Assembly: GCA_021826565.1 (NCBI GenBank)
Contig: JAKAZJ010000036.1
Location: 1-9,978, forward strand
Source of the DNA: Pseudomonadota bacterium
GTDB taxonomy: Bacteria; Pseudomonadota; Alphaproteobacteria; Acetobacterales; Acetobacteraceae
DNA length: 9,978 bases
Direction: 5' to 3'
Positions 1-6,365 of the stretch are shown piece after piece. The translations under genes and the position numbers were made by a program. Below the pieces are notes generated by a model. The model saw only the letters and a list, made by a program, of their open reading frames with translations. It made no database searches and was not told the DNA's origin. Positions within the stretch are counted from its first letter, which is position 1; each line of letters begins with the position of its first letter.

Positions 1-1
1 G

Positions 2-748
2 CACGGGCTCCTGGCGGGGCGGCTTGCGATAGGTGCCGCGATACTGGTGCTGGCGGTGGCGTTCCTGCTGACCACGCTGTTCACCTGGCGCCGCGTGCCG
101 ACCTCGACGATCCAGATTCTGGTGTTCGCGGTTGTGGGTGTGGGGCATGGGCTGGGGCTGACGGTGCGCTGGGGCACGATCCTGCGGCTGGCGGCGCTGT
201 GGGTGACTGCGCCGTTCGTGGCATTTGCGCTTGGGTTTCTGTTCACGCGGCTGCTGGACCTCTGGCCGGGGCAGGACGCGGCGCTGCGGTGGATCGGTGC
301 GGCGCTGGTCGCGGTGGGAGCGGCGGCATCGCTGACCATGGGTGCGAACGACGTCGCCAACGCCACTGCGGTGTTCCTGACCACCGGGCTGGCCGGGCCG
401 CTGGCGGCGGGCGCGATCGGCGGGGTGGGGCTGGCGGCGGGGGTTCTGACCTGGGGCCGCCCGCTGCTGGAACGGGTCGCGTTCGACGTGGTGCGCATGG
501 ATCGGCGGATGGCGACGGCGGCGCAGGGGGTGCAGGCGCTGGTGGTACTGAGCGCGGTATCGTTCGGGTATTTCACCTCCATGAACCAGGCGTTGATCGG
601 GGCGATGGCCGGCGCGGGCGTGGCGCGCGGGCGACAGACGGTGCAAGGGCGGGTGCTGCGAGGGATTTTGCTGGGCTGGGCGGGGGGGCGGGGGGCGGGG
701 GCGCTGCTGGGATGGGGGCTGGCGCTGGGGTGGCAGGCGCTGCGGTGA
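2..748 (+). CDS. PiT-family inorganic phosphate transporter, C-terminal part (5' end outside window)
   Basis: Integral membrane phosphate permease of the PiT/PHO4 superfamily, which couples phosphate uptake to a cation gradient. The frame is open to the left edge (H-G-L-L-A-G-R...), so the GTG at 47 is not taken as the start; 248 residues are visible. Family proteins are two inverted repeats, each with a G-x-N-D-x-x-N signature and a P-x-S-T-T-H-like segment. Seen here are the end of repeat 1 (RVPTSTIQILVFAVVGVG, 89-142) and repeat 2 with a perfect GANDVANA at 341-364, followed by a second re-entrant-like segment, SFGYFTSMNQALIGAMAGAG (560-619). Many Leu/Ala/Gly/Val stretches indicate about six membrane spans. 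The second P-x-S-T-T-H-like element is divergent (YFTSMNQ). Assignment to PiT is firm; phosphate as substrate follows from family membership, and some relatives carry sulfate. The next gene begins 125 bp downstream and looks separately regulated. Confidence 0.88.
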   Translation, partial: HGLLAGRLAIGAAILVLAVAFLLTTLFTWRRVPTSTIQILVFAVVGVGHGLGLTVRWGTILRLAALWVTAPFVAFALGFLFTRLLDLWPGQDAALRWIGAALVAVGAAASLTMGANDVANATAVFLTTGLAGPLAAGAIGGVGLAAGVLTWGRPLLERVAFDVVRMDRRMATAAQGVQALVVLSAVSFGYFTSMNQALIGAMAGAGVARGRQTVQGRVLRGILLGWAGGRGAGALLGWGLALGWQALR

Positions 749-761
749 ACCGGTGGTACAA

Positions 762-771
762 TTTTGCAAAA
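762..771. promoter_or_regulatory. Perfect 10-bp AT-rich palindrome (possible operator/promoter element)
   Basis: TTTTGCAAAA is self-complementary and lies inside the 125-bp gap between the phosphate transporter and the FMN reductase. It is the only AT-rich tract in a very GC-rich neighbourhood and sits 102 bp upstream of the reductase ATG. It could be an operator or part of a promoter (TTGCAA as a poor -35), but no convincing -10 box lies at the right spacing. The rest of the gap holds only a weak 5-bp hairpin (795-808) and no terminator-like T tract. Confidence 0.2.
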
Positions 772-865
772 GCCTGTGTGCATCGTCTCATGCCCGGCCG
801 GCTGGCCGCCATTGCGTCCCCCCGGTCGATCCGTCTATCCAGCCCTCCCACCCTTTGACCCACAC

Positions 866-869
866 GAGG
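866..869 (+). promoter_or_regulatory. Ribosome binding site of the FMN reductase gene
   Basis: GAGG four bases before the ATG at 874. The spacing is short but this is the only Shine-Dalgarno-like sequence nearby, and it supports the chosen start. Confidence 0.5.
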
Positions 870-873
870 CACC

Positions 874-1437
874 ATGAGCGGAACCGACACGGTCCGGATT
901 CTCGGCATCAGCGGCAGTTTGCGCCGTAGCTCGTTCAACTCCGCCGGCCTGCGTGCCGCGGCCGAGCTGGCGCCCGCCGGCATGAGTATCGAGATCCACG
1001 AGATTGGCGACCTGCCCCTGTATAATGACGATGTCCGGGCCGCCGGCTTCCCCGCCCCTGTCGCTGCGCTACGCGCGAAGATCAAGGCGGCCGATGGGCT
1101 GCTGTTCGCAACGCCTGAATATAATTATTCCACGTCCGGCGTGCTGAAGAACGCGATCGACTGGGCCTCCCGCCCGCCCGAGCAGCCGTTCGATGGCAAG
1201 CCAGTGGCGATCATGGGCGCCTCCCCGGGCGCACTCGGCACCGCGCGGGCGCAATACCAGCTGCGCCAGTGCTTCATTTTCTTGAACGCGCATATCCTGA
1301 ACCGCCCCGAGGTGATGATCGGTGGCTCCGGCGCCAAGTTCGACGCCGAGGGCAAGCTGACGGACGCGCCGACGCGCGACTTCCTGGCTGCCATGCTGGT
1401 CGCGTTCAAGGCCTGGACGCTGCGCATGCGCGCCTGA
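874..1437 (+). CDS. NAD(P)H-dependent FMN reductase / quinone-chromate reductase-like flavoprotein
   Basis: Soluble flavodoxin-fold oxidoreductase (NADPH_dep_FMN_red family; relatives include ChrR/YieF and azoreductase-like enzymes), which uses NAD(P)H to reduce bound FMN and then quinones, metal ions or dyes. The 187 residues are a full-length family size. Residues 8-22 (RILGISGSLRRSSFN) form the first beta strand and the FMN-phosphate loop; residues 81-100 hold the family hallmark PEYNYSTSGVLKNAIDW, which contacts the isoalloxazine ring; MGASPG at 114-119 is the third flavin/dimer loop. No signal peptide or membrane span, so cytosolic. ATG 874 has GAGG upstream and places the beta strand at the right distance from the N terminus. 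It is followed after 21 bp by the P-type ATPase, probably on one transcript. The physiological electron acceptor cannot be read from sequence, so no gene symbol is given. Confidence 0.92.
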   Translation: MSGTDTVRILGISGSLRRSSFNSAGLRAAAELAPAGMSIEIHEIGDLPLYNDDVRAAGFPAPVAALRAKIKAADGLLFATPEYNYSTSGVLKNAIDWASRPPEQPFDGKPVAIMGASPGALGTARAQYQLRQCFIFLNAHILNRPEVMIGGSGAKFDAEGKLTDAPTRDFLAAMLVAFKAWTLRMRA

Positions 1438-1458
1438 GCCGCCGCGCCGCGCCACGCC

Positions 1459-3756
1459 ATGACCATGGCTCCGGCGGCAGGGCTGTCGGGTGCAGAGGCG
1501 GCGCGGCGCCTGGCTGAGACCGGACCGAACGCGGTCCCGGAAACGCGGGAAAGCTGGCCGCGCGCGCTCGGCGCCAAGCTATGGACCCCGCTCGCCTGGA
1601 TGCTTGAGGCGACGGTGCTGCTGGAGCTGTTCCTGGGCCACCTGACCCAGGCCGGCGTGATCGCCGCGCTGCTGGTGTTCAATGCGGTCCTTGGCGTGAC
1701 GCAGGAAGGGCGCGCGCACGCGGCGATGGTAGCGCTGCGCGCCAGGCTGGCCGTGATGGCCTCGGTGCGCCGCGACGGTGCCTGGCAGCGCATCGACGCT
1801 GCCGGCCTGGTGGCGGGGGACGTCGTGAAGCTCGCGCTCGGCGCGGTGGTTCCGGCCGATATCGCGCTGACCGATGGCAGAGTGCTGATCGATCAGTCGA
1901 TGCTGACCGGCGAATCCCTGCCGGTGGAACGCAAGCCGGGCGCGACCGCTTATGCCGGCGCGCTGGTCCGCCAGGGCGAGGCGATGGGCGTCGTCACCGC
2001 CACCGGTCCGCGCACCTATTTCGGCAAGACCGCGTCGCTGGTGCAGGAAGCGCACAGCGTCAGCGGCGAGCAGCGCGCGGTGCTGGCCGTGGTGCGCGAT
2101 CTGGCGCTGGTCAACGGCGTCATCGTGCTGGCGATGCTGGTCGATGCCCATGCCCGCGGGATGTCGTTTGAGGAGGCGGTGCCGCTGCTGCTGACCGCGC
2201 TGCTGGCGTCCATCCCTGTCGCGCTGCCGTCCACCTTCACGCTGGCGGCTTCGTTGTCGGCGCGGCGGTTGGTGCGCGCCGGCGTGCTGCCGACCCGGCT
2301 CGCCGCGATCAACGAGGCGGCGTCGATGAGCCTGTTATGCTCGGACAAGACCGGCACGCTGACGGAGAATATGCTGGCGATCCGCGCGGTGGTCCCGTTC
2401 GGCGGGGCGACGGCCAACGCCGTGCTGGGCGCGGCGGCGGCGGCGGCGTCGGAGGGCGGAGATCCGGTCGATCAGGCGGTGATTGCCGCGGCACGGGCGG
2501 TCGGGGCGGCGATCCCGGCGGTGATGGCGTTCGTGCCGTTCGATCCGGCGCGGAAATATGCCGAGGCACGGCTGGCGGACGGCACGCGGCTGCGCAAGGG
2601 CGCCCCGGCGGCGTTGTGGTCCGGTCCGCTTCCGGCCGAGGCGGCGGCGGCGGGCGCGCGGCTGGCCGGGGCGGGCAACCGCGTGCTGGCGGTGTCCCGG
2701 CAGGATGCGGCGGGACCCACGCTGATCGGCCTGCTGGGGCTGGCCGATCCACCGCGCGCCGATGCCGTCGGCTTGATCGCCGCGCTGCGCGAACTGGGCG
2801 TTCGGGTGGTGATGGTGACGGGAGATGCGCCGGAGACCGCGGCGGTGATCGCCCAAGCGGTGGGCATCCAGGGTGAGGCATGCAGCGCGGCGGCGCTGGA
2901 GAAGCTGGAGACCCCGGGGACCTATGGCGTGTTCGCCGGGGTTTTTCCGGAACAGAAGTTTCGCCTGGTCAAACTGTTCCAGCGCGCCGGCCAGGTGGTG
3001 GGTATGTGTGGCGATGGCACCAACGATGCCCCCGCGCTGCGCCAGGCGCAGATGGGAATTGCGGTGTCCACCGCGACCGATGTCGCCAAGGCGGCGGCCG
3101 GGCTGGTGTTGACCACGCCCGGACTGGCGGGAATCCTGGATGCGATCCGCGAGGGGCGCGCGGCGTTCGCGCGCATCCGCACCTATACGCTGTCGATGGT
3201 GGTGCGGAAGATTGCGTTCGTGCTGTATCTCGCGTTGGGGCTGATGCTGACAGGCCATGCGGTGCTGACGCCGCTTTTGATGGTGCTGCTGCTGATCGTC
3301 AACGATTTCCTGACCATGGCAATCACCACCGACCGGGTCGTCGCAAGCGCGCATCCGCGGCATTGGCGCGTCGGGCGGATCATCCTGGAGGGCGGTGCGC
3401 TGGGCGTCGCCACGCTGGTCTTTGTGACGGCGCTGCTGCTGGTCGGGCGGGATTTGTGGCAGCTGGAGCTGGCGGGGCTCCGGACCTTGTCGTTCCTGGG
3501 GTTGATGCTGGCGGTGCAGGCAAATGTCTATGTGGTACGCGAGGAACGCTGGGCGTGGTCCTCGGCGCCCAGCGCCTGGCTGGCGGCGGCGAGCGTGGTG
3601 CTGGTGGCGATCGGCGTGGCGGCGGCGTGGTTTGGTGTGTTGATGGCGCCGCTGGCGCCGGCGCGGATCGGCGTGGTGGTGGCCGCCTCGGTGGGCTTCC
3701 TGGTGGTGTTGGACGGGATGAAGCACGGGCTGGCCTGGATCGCACGGCACGGCTGA
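1459..3756 (+). CDS. Plasma-membrane-type proton-efflux P-type ATPase (P3A class)
   Basis: ATP-driven cation pump, 765 residues, best matched to the H+-exporting P3A group (fungal PMA1, plant AHA and prokaryotic homologues). Landmarks: actuator TGES at 150-153 with PADI at 132-135; M4 motif IPVALP at 252-257; phosphorylation motif SDKTGT with Asp296; nucleotide-domain KGAP at 380-383; TGD at 454-456; hinge GDGTND at 518-523. M6 carries VNDFLTM (614-620), whose Asp616 aligns with the proton-binding Asp of plant AHA pumps (LNDGTIM). About ten membrane segments: roughly 43-60, 62-80, 212-228, 240-263, 580-600, 603-620, 641-663, 674-692, 705-726 and 735-756. The protein ends nine residues after the last span, so the eukaryotic C-terminal autoinhibitory domain is absent. 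An in-frame TGA at 1435-1437 limits the start to 1459 or 1465; neither has a Shine-Dalgarno, suggesting coupling to the reductase gene. H+ specificity is inferred. Confidence 0.93.
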   Translation: MTMAPAAGLSGAEAARRLAETGPNAVPETRESWPRALGAKLWTPLAWMLEATVLLELFLGHLTQAGVIAALLVFNAVLGVTQEGRAHAAMVALRARLAVMASVRRDGAWQRIDAAGLVAGDVVKLALGAVVPADIALTDGRVLIDQSMLTGESLPVERKPGATAYAGALVRQGEAMGVVTATGPRTYFGKTASLVQEAHSVSGEQRAVLAVVRDLALVNGVIVLAMLVDAHARGMSFEEAVPLLLTALLASIPVALPSTFTLAASLSARRLVRAGVLPTRLAAINEAASMSLLCSDKTGTLTENMLAIRAVVPFGGATANAVLGAAAAAASEGGDPVDQAVIAAARAVGAAIPAVMAFVPFDPARKYAEARLADGTRLRKGAPAALWSGPLPAEAAAAGARLAGAGNRVLAVSRQDAAGPTLIGLLGLADPPRADAVGLIAALRELGVRVVMVTGDAPETAAVIAQAVGIQGEACSAAALEKLETPGTYGVFAGVFPEQKFRLVKLFQRAGQVVGMCGDGTNDAPALRQAQMGIAVSTATDVAKAAAGLVLTTPGLAGILDAIREGRAAFARIRTYTLSMVVRKIAFVLYLALGLMLTGHAVLTPLLMVLLLIVNDFLTMAITTDRVVASAHPRHWRVGRIILEGGALGVATLVFVTALLLVGRDLWQLELAGLRTLSFLGLMLAVQANVYVVREERWAWSSAPSAWLAAASVVLVAIGVAAAWFGVLMAPLAPARIGVVVAASVGFLVVLDGMKHGLAWIARHG

Positions 3757-3795
3757 GGGGGGCCGTGGCGGACCTGGCTGGTCCGTGGCCCCTTT
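3757..3795 (+). terminator. Rho-independent-type terminator after the P-type ATPase
   Basis: Immediately after the ATPase stop a two-part stem can form. GGGGCC (3759-3764) pairs with GGCCCC (3787-3792), and CGGACC (3769-3774) pairs with GGTCCG (3780-3785) around a TGGCT loop. A small asymmetric internal loop (GTGG against T) separates the two helices. Three Ts follow at 3793-3795; this is a short tract, but common in GC-rich genomes. It would separate the reductase/ATPase transcript from the aminotransferase/hom transcript. Confidence 0.6.
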
Positions 3796-3816
3796 GGCGC
3801 GCGGCCGGGTTGCCGT

Positions 3817-3823
3817 AAGAGGG
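3817..3823 (+). promoter_or_regulatory. Shine-Dalgarno-like site, spaced for an upstream leader ORF
   Basis: AAGAGGG is the best ribosome binding site between the ATPase and the aminotransferase. It lies 8 bp before ATG 3832, the start of an 8-codon ORF, but 31 bp before the aminotransferase ATG at 3855, too far to serve it directly. This suggests initiation at 3832 with coupling into alaC. Confidence 0.4.
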
Positions 3824-3831
3824 TGCTCCCG

Positions 3832-3858
3832 ATGTTTTCCCCGGATGACCCGCGATGA
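3832..3858 (+). CDS. Possible 8-codon leader peptide overlapping the aminotransferase start
   Basis: The ORF reads ATG TTT TCC CCG GAT GAC CCG CGA TGA (MFSPDDPR). It has a well-placed AAGAGGG 8 bp upstream, and its TGA shares bases with the aminotransferase ATG in an ATGA overlap (3855-3858), the same junction found between the aminotransferase and hom. The peptide lacks a run of any regulatory amino acid, so classical attenuation is not suggested; translational coupling is the simpler reading. It may be chance, since short ORFs are common. Confidence 0.3.
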   Translation: MFSPDDPR

Positions 3859-5072
3859 CCGAAGAGTTCCACCGCATCCGCCGCCTGCCGCCCTATGTGT
3901 TCGCGGAAGTGAACACCGCCAAGGCCCGCTCGCGCGCCGCCGGAGAGGACATCATCGATCTCGGCATGGGGAACCCGGACGGGGCGACCCCGCCGCATAT
4001 CGTCGCCAAGCTGATCGAAGCGGTGCAGGACCCGCGCACCCATCGCTATTCCGTCAGCAAGGGCATTCCCGGATTGCGCCGGGCGCTGGCCGGGTACTAT
4101 CAGCGCCGGTTCGACGTGGCGCTGGACCCGGAAACCGAAGTGATTGCCACGCTGGGATCGAAAGAGGGCCTGGCCAACCTGGCGTCCGCCATCACCACCC
4201 CGGGCGATACCATTCTGGTGCCGAACCCGTCCTACCCGATCCATCAGTTCGGCTTCATCATCGCCGGCGCCGGCGTCCGTTCCATCCCCGCCACGCCCGA
4301 CGACGAGATGCTGCGCGCACTGGACCGCGCGGTGCGCCATTCGGTGCCGAAACCCACCGCGCTGATCGTGAATTTCCCGTCCAACCCCACCGCGCATCTG
4401 GCGGAGCTGGATTTTTACCGCGAACTGGTCTCGTTCGCGCGCCGGCACGAGATCTGGATCATGTCGGATCTCGCCTATGCCGAGATTTATTTCGACGATG
4501 CGAAACCGCCACCGTCGCTGTTGCAGGTGCCCGGAGCGAAGGAGATCGCGGTCGAGTTCACCTCGATGTCCAAGACCTATTCCATGCCGGGCTGGCGGAT
4601 GGGGTTCGCGGCCGGTAACCCGCGGCTGATCTCGGCGCTGGCGCGGATGAAATCCTATCTGGACTACGGCGCCTTCACGCCGATCCAGGTGGCCGCCACG
4701 GCGGCGCTGAACGGGCCGCAGGATTGTGTGGCGGAGATGCGGGCGCTGTACAAGGAACGCCGCGACGTGCTGATCCGGGGGCTGGCGGCGGCCGGGTGGG
4801 ATGTGCCGTCTCCGGCCGGTTCCATGTTCGCCTGGGCGCCAGTGCCGCCGCGGTTCGCGTCCCTGGGAAGCCTGGAATTCTCCAAGCTGCTGCTGGAACG
4901 GGCGAAAGTGGCGGTGGCGCCGGGCATCGGCTTCGGCGAGCATGGCGAAGGCTATGTCCGCATCGCGCTGGTGGAGAACACGCATCGGCTGCGCCAGGCG
5001 TGCCGCTCCATCCGCGGCTTCCTGCAGGCCGGCAGCAACCAGGCGGAACCCGCCGATCTGGCCGCGGTATGA
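3855..5072 (+). CDS. alaC: PLP-dependent class I/II aminotransferase (AlaC / LL-diaminopimelate aminotransferase-like)
   Basis: Fold-type I pyridoxal-phosphate aminotransferase, 405 residues, of the group annotated as alanine (glutamate-pyruvate) transaminase AlaC or LL-diaminopimelate aminotransferase. It exchanges amino groups between amino acids and 2-oxo acids in the cytosol. Visible sites: substrate-side GMGNPD (37-42); GSKEGL (101-106) as the PLP-phosphate loop; NPSYP (124-128); FPSNPT with Asn177; SDLAYAE with Asp205 and Tyr208; Schiff-base Lys240 in SMSKTYSMPGWRMGF with Arg248; carboxylate-binding Arg369 in GYVRIAL. Length and motif order are complete. ATG 3855 is chosen because MTEEFHRIRRLPPYVF is the usual N terminus of this group; upstream ATGs are out of frame. 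It overlaps hom by 4 bp, as expected for an alphaproteobacterial alaC-hom pair feeding amino acid synthesis. Exact substrate (alanine, aspartate or diaminopimelate) cannot be settled from sequence. Confidence 0.9.
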   Translation: MTEEFHRIRRLPPYVFAEVNTAKARSRAAGEDIIDLGMGNPDGATPPHIVAKLIEAVQDPRTHRYSVSKGIPGLRRALAGYYQRRFDVALDPETEVIATLGSKEGLANLASAITTPGDTILVPNPSYPIHQFGFIIAGAGVRSIPATPDDEMLRALDRAVRHSVPKPTALIVNFPSNPTAHLAELDFYRELVSFARRHEIWIMSDLAYAEIYFDDAKPPPSLLQVPGAKEIAVEFTSMSKTYSMPGWRMGFAAGNPRLISALARMKSYLDYGAFTPIQVAATAALNGPQDCVAEMRALYKERRDVLIRGLAAAGWDVPSPAGSMFAWAPVPPRFASLGSLEFSKLLLERAKVAVAPGIGFGEHGEGYVRIALVENTHRLRQACRSIRGFLQAGSNQAEPADLAAV

Positions 5073-6352
5073 GCGCGCCGCTGCGCGTGGGCGTCGCCGG
5101 CCTGGGCACGGTCGGCGGCGGGGTGCTGCGGTTGTTCGCCGCCAATGCCGGGCTGATCGCGGCCCGCGCCGGCCGCGCGATCGAAGTGCGATCGGTCTCG
5201 GCCCGCGACCGCACGCGCGACCGTGGCCTGGCGCTGGAGGGCGTGCGCTGGCACGCCGATCCGGTGGCACTGGCCGAAGATCCGGATGTGGACGTGGTGG
5301 TGGAACTGATCGGCGGCGCCGAGGGTTCGGCGCGTGCGCTGGTGGAACGCGCCATCGCCCGGGGCAGGCCCGTGGTCAGCGCCAACAAGGCGCTGCTGGC
5401 GATCCACGGCCGTGCGCTGGCGGAGGCGGCCGAACGCGCCGGTGTGGCGCTGGCGTTCGAGGCGGCGGTGGCCGGCGGCATCCCGGTGATCAAGGCGCTG
5501 CGTGAGGGGCTGGCGGCGAACCGAATCCTGTCGGTGGCGGGGATCCTGAACGGTACCTGCAATTATATTCTGACCCGCATGACGAACGAAGGCAGCGATT
5601 TCGCAGCCGTGCTGGCCGATGCGCAGCGACTTGGCTATGCCGAGGTCGATCCGTCATTCGATATCGATGGGGTGGACGCGGCGCATAAGCTGGCGATCCT
5701 GGCCGCGTTGGCGTTTGGCCGGCCGGTTGCGTTCGACGCGGTGCATGTGGAAGGCATCCGCGGCGTCTCGGCCCTGGATATCGGGTTCGCGGGCGAACTG
5801 GGCTACCGGATCAAACTGCTGGGAATCGCGCGCGCGACCGATGGCGGCGTGGCGGCGCGGGTCCATCCCTGCCTGGTGCCTGTGGCCGCGCCGCTGGCGC
5901 GCGTGGATGGCGTTTTCAACGCGGTGGTGATCGAAGGCGATACGGTCGGCCGCGTCATGCTGGAAGGCCGGGGCGCCGGGGCGGGACCGACCGCGTCGGC
6001 GGTGGTGGCCGACCTGATCGACCTGGCGCGCGGACGCACGGCACCCGTGTGGGGCGGCGCGCTGTCGGAGGCGCCCTCGCTGCCGATCGGGGATCATGTC
6101 GGGTGCTACTATTTGCGGCTGATGGTGGTCGATCGGCCGGGCGTGATCGCCGACGTCACCGCGGTGCTGCGCGATCTGGGTGTGTCGCTGGAAAGCATGT
6201 TGCAGCGCGGGCGCGCGCCAGCGGACGCCGTGCCGGTGGTCCTGGTGACGCATGAGACGCGTGAGTCCGCGATGGTCGCGGCGCTCGCGCGGATCGCGGC
6301 GCTGAACACGGTGCTGGAGGCGCCGACGATGCTGCGGATCGAGGCGGGCTGA
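5069..6352 (+). CDS. hom: Homoserine dehydrogenase with C-terminal ACT domain
   Basis: NAD(P)H-dependent reduction of aspartate-4-semialdehyde to homoserine, the entry to threonine, methionine and isoleucine synthesis; cytosolic. The 427 residues are the standard length for the monofunctional enzyme. Domains: Rossmann nucleotide-binding fold from residue 6 with GLGTVGGGV at 11-19; SANKALL with catalytic Lys107; ILNGTCNYILTRM (159-171) in the catalytic domain; the family signature at 185-207 (AQRLGYAEVDPSFDIDG then VDAAHK) with catalytic Asp203 and Lys207; and an ACT domain from about 348 (YLRLMVVDRPGVIADV) to the end, which usually mediates feedback inhibition by threonine. ATG 5069 is chosen because it directly precedes the Rossmann strand and overlaps the aminotransferase stop as ATGA; no Shine-Dalgarno is seen, so translation is probably coupled. 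The longer open frame extending back to 4724 is only the shadow of the aminotransferase. Confidence 0.97.
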   Translation: MSAPLRVGVAGLGTVGGGVLRLFAANAGLIAARAGRAIEVRSVSARDRTRDRGLALEGVRWHADPVALAEDPDVDVVVELIGGAEGSARALVERAIARGRPVVSANKALLAIHGRALAEAAERAGVALAFEAAVAGGIPVIKALREGLAANRILSVAGILNGTCNYILTRMTNEGSDFAAVLADAQRLGYAEVDPSFDIDGVDAAHKLAILAALAFGRPVAFDAVHVEGIRGVSALDIGFAGELGYRIKLLGIARATDGGVAARVHPCLVPVAAPLARVDGVFNAVVIEGDTVGRVMLEGRGAGAGPTASAVVADLIDLARGRTAPVWGGALSEAPSLPIGDHVGCYYLRLMVVDRPGVIADVTAVLRDLGVSLESMLQRGRAPADAVPVVLVTHETRESAMVAALARIAALNTVLEAPTMLRIEAG

Positions 6353-6365
6353 CGAAGGCGTCAGC
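6348..6365. terminator. Hairpin containing both convergent stop codons
   Basis: GCTGACGaaggCGTCAGC forms a perfect 7-bp stem with a 4-base loop. The hom TGA (6350-6352) lies in the left arm and the TGA of the opposing kinase-like gene (TCA at 6361-6363) in the right arm, so one short inverted repeat could act in both directions. There is no T tract on either side, so intrinsic termination is not assured; it might instead stall polymerase or protect 3' ends. Confidence 0.35.

Noticed and set aside
47..49. GTG at 47 as start of the phosphate transporter
   Set aside because: The frame is open to the window edge and the preceding residues form a hydrophobic segment; the first half of the transporter must lie upstream.
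795..808. CGGCC-GGCT-GGCCG hairpin after the phosphate transporter
   Set aside because: Stem of only 5 bp and no T tract; expected by chance in such GC-rich DNA, so not called a terminator.
1021..1026. Perfect TATAAT inside the FMN reductase gene
   Set aside because: It encodes part of the protein, and the nearest TTGxxx (1004) is only 11 bp upstream, too close for a sigma-70 promoter.
2335..3750. 471-codon minus-strand open frame
   Set aside because: Antisense to the ATPase catalytic and membrane region; His/Arg/Gln-rich with no recognisable motif.
4724..5068. Longer open frame giving hom about 115 extra N-terminal residues
   Set aside because: It lies wholly inside the aminotransferase gene, its translation is Gly/Arg/Ala shadow sequence, and the Rossmann fold starts right after ATG 5069.
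3528..5270. 580-codon minus-strand open frame
   Set aside because: Antisense to the ATPase 3' end, aminotransferase and hom, with Arg/His/Gly-rich composition typical of GC-rich shadows.
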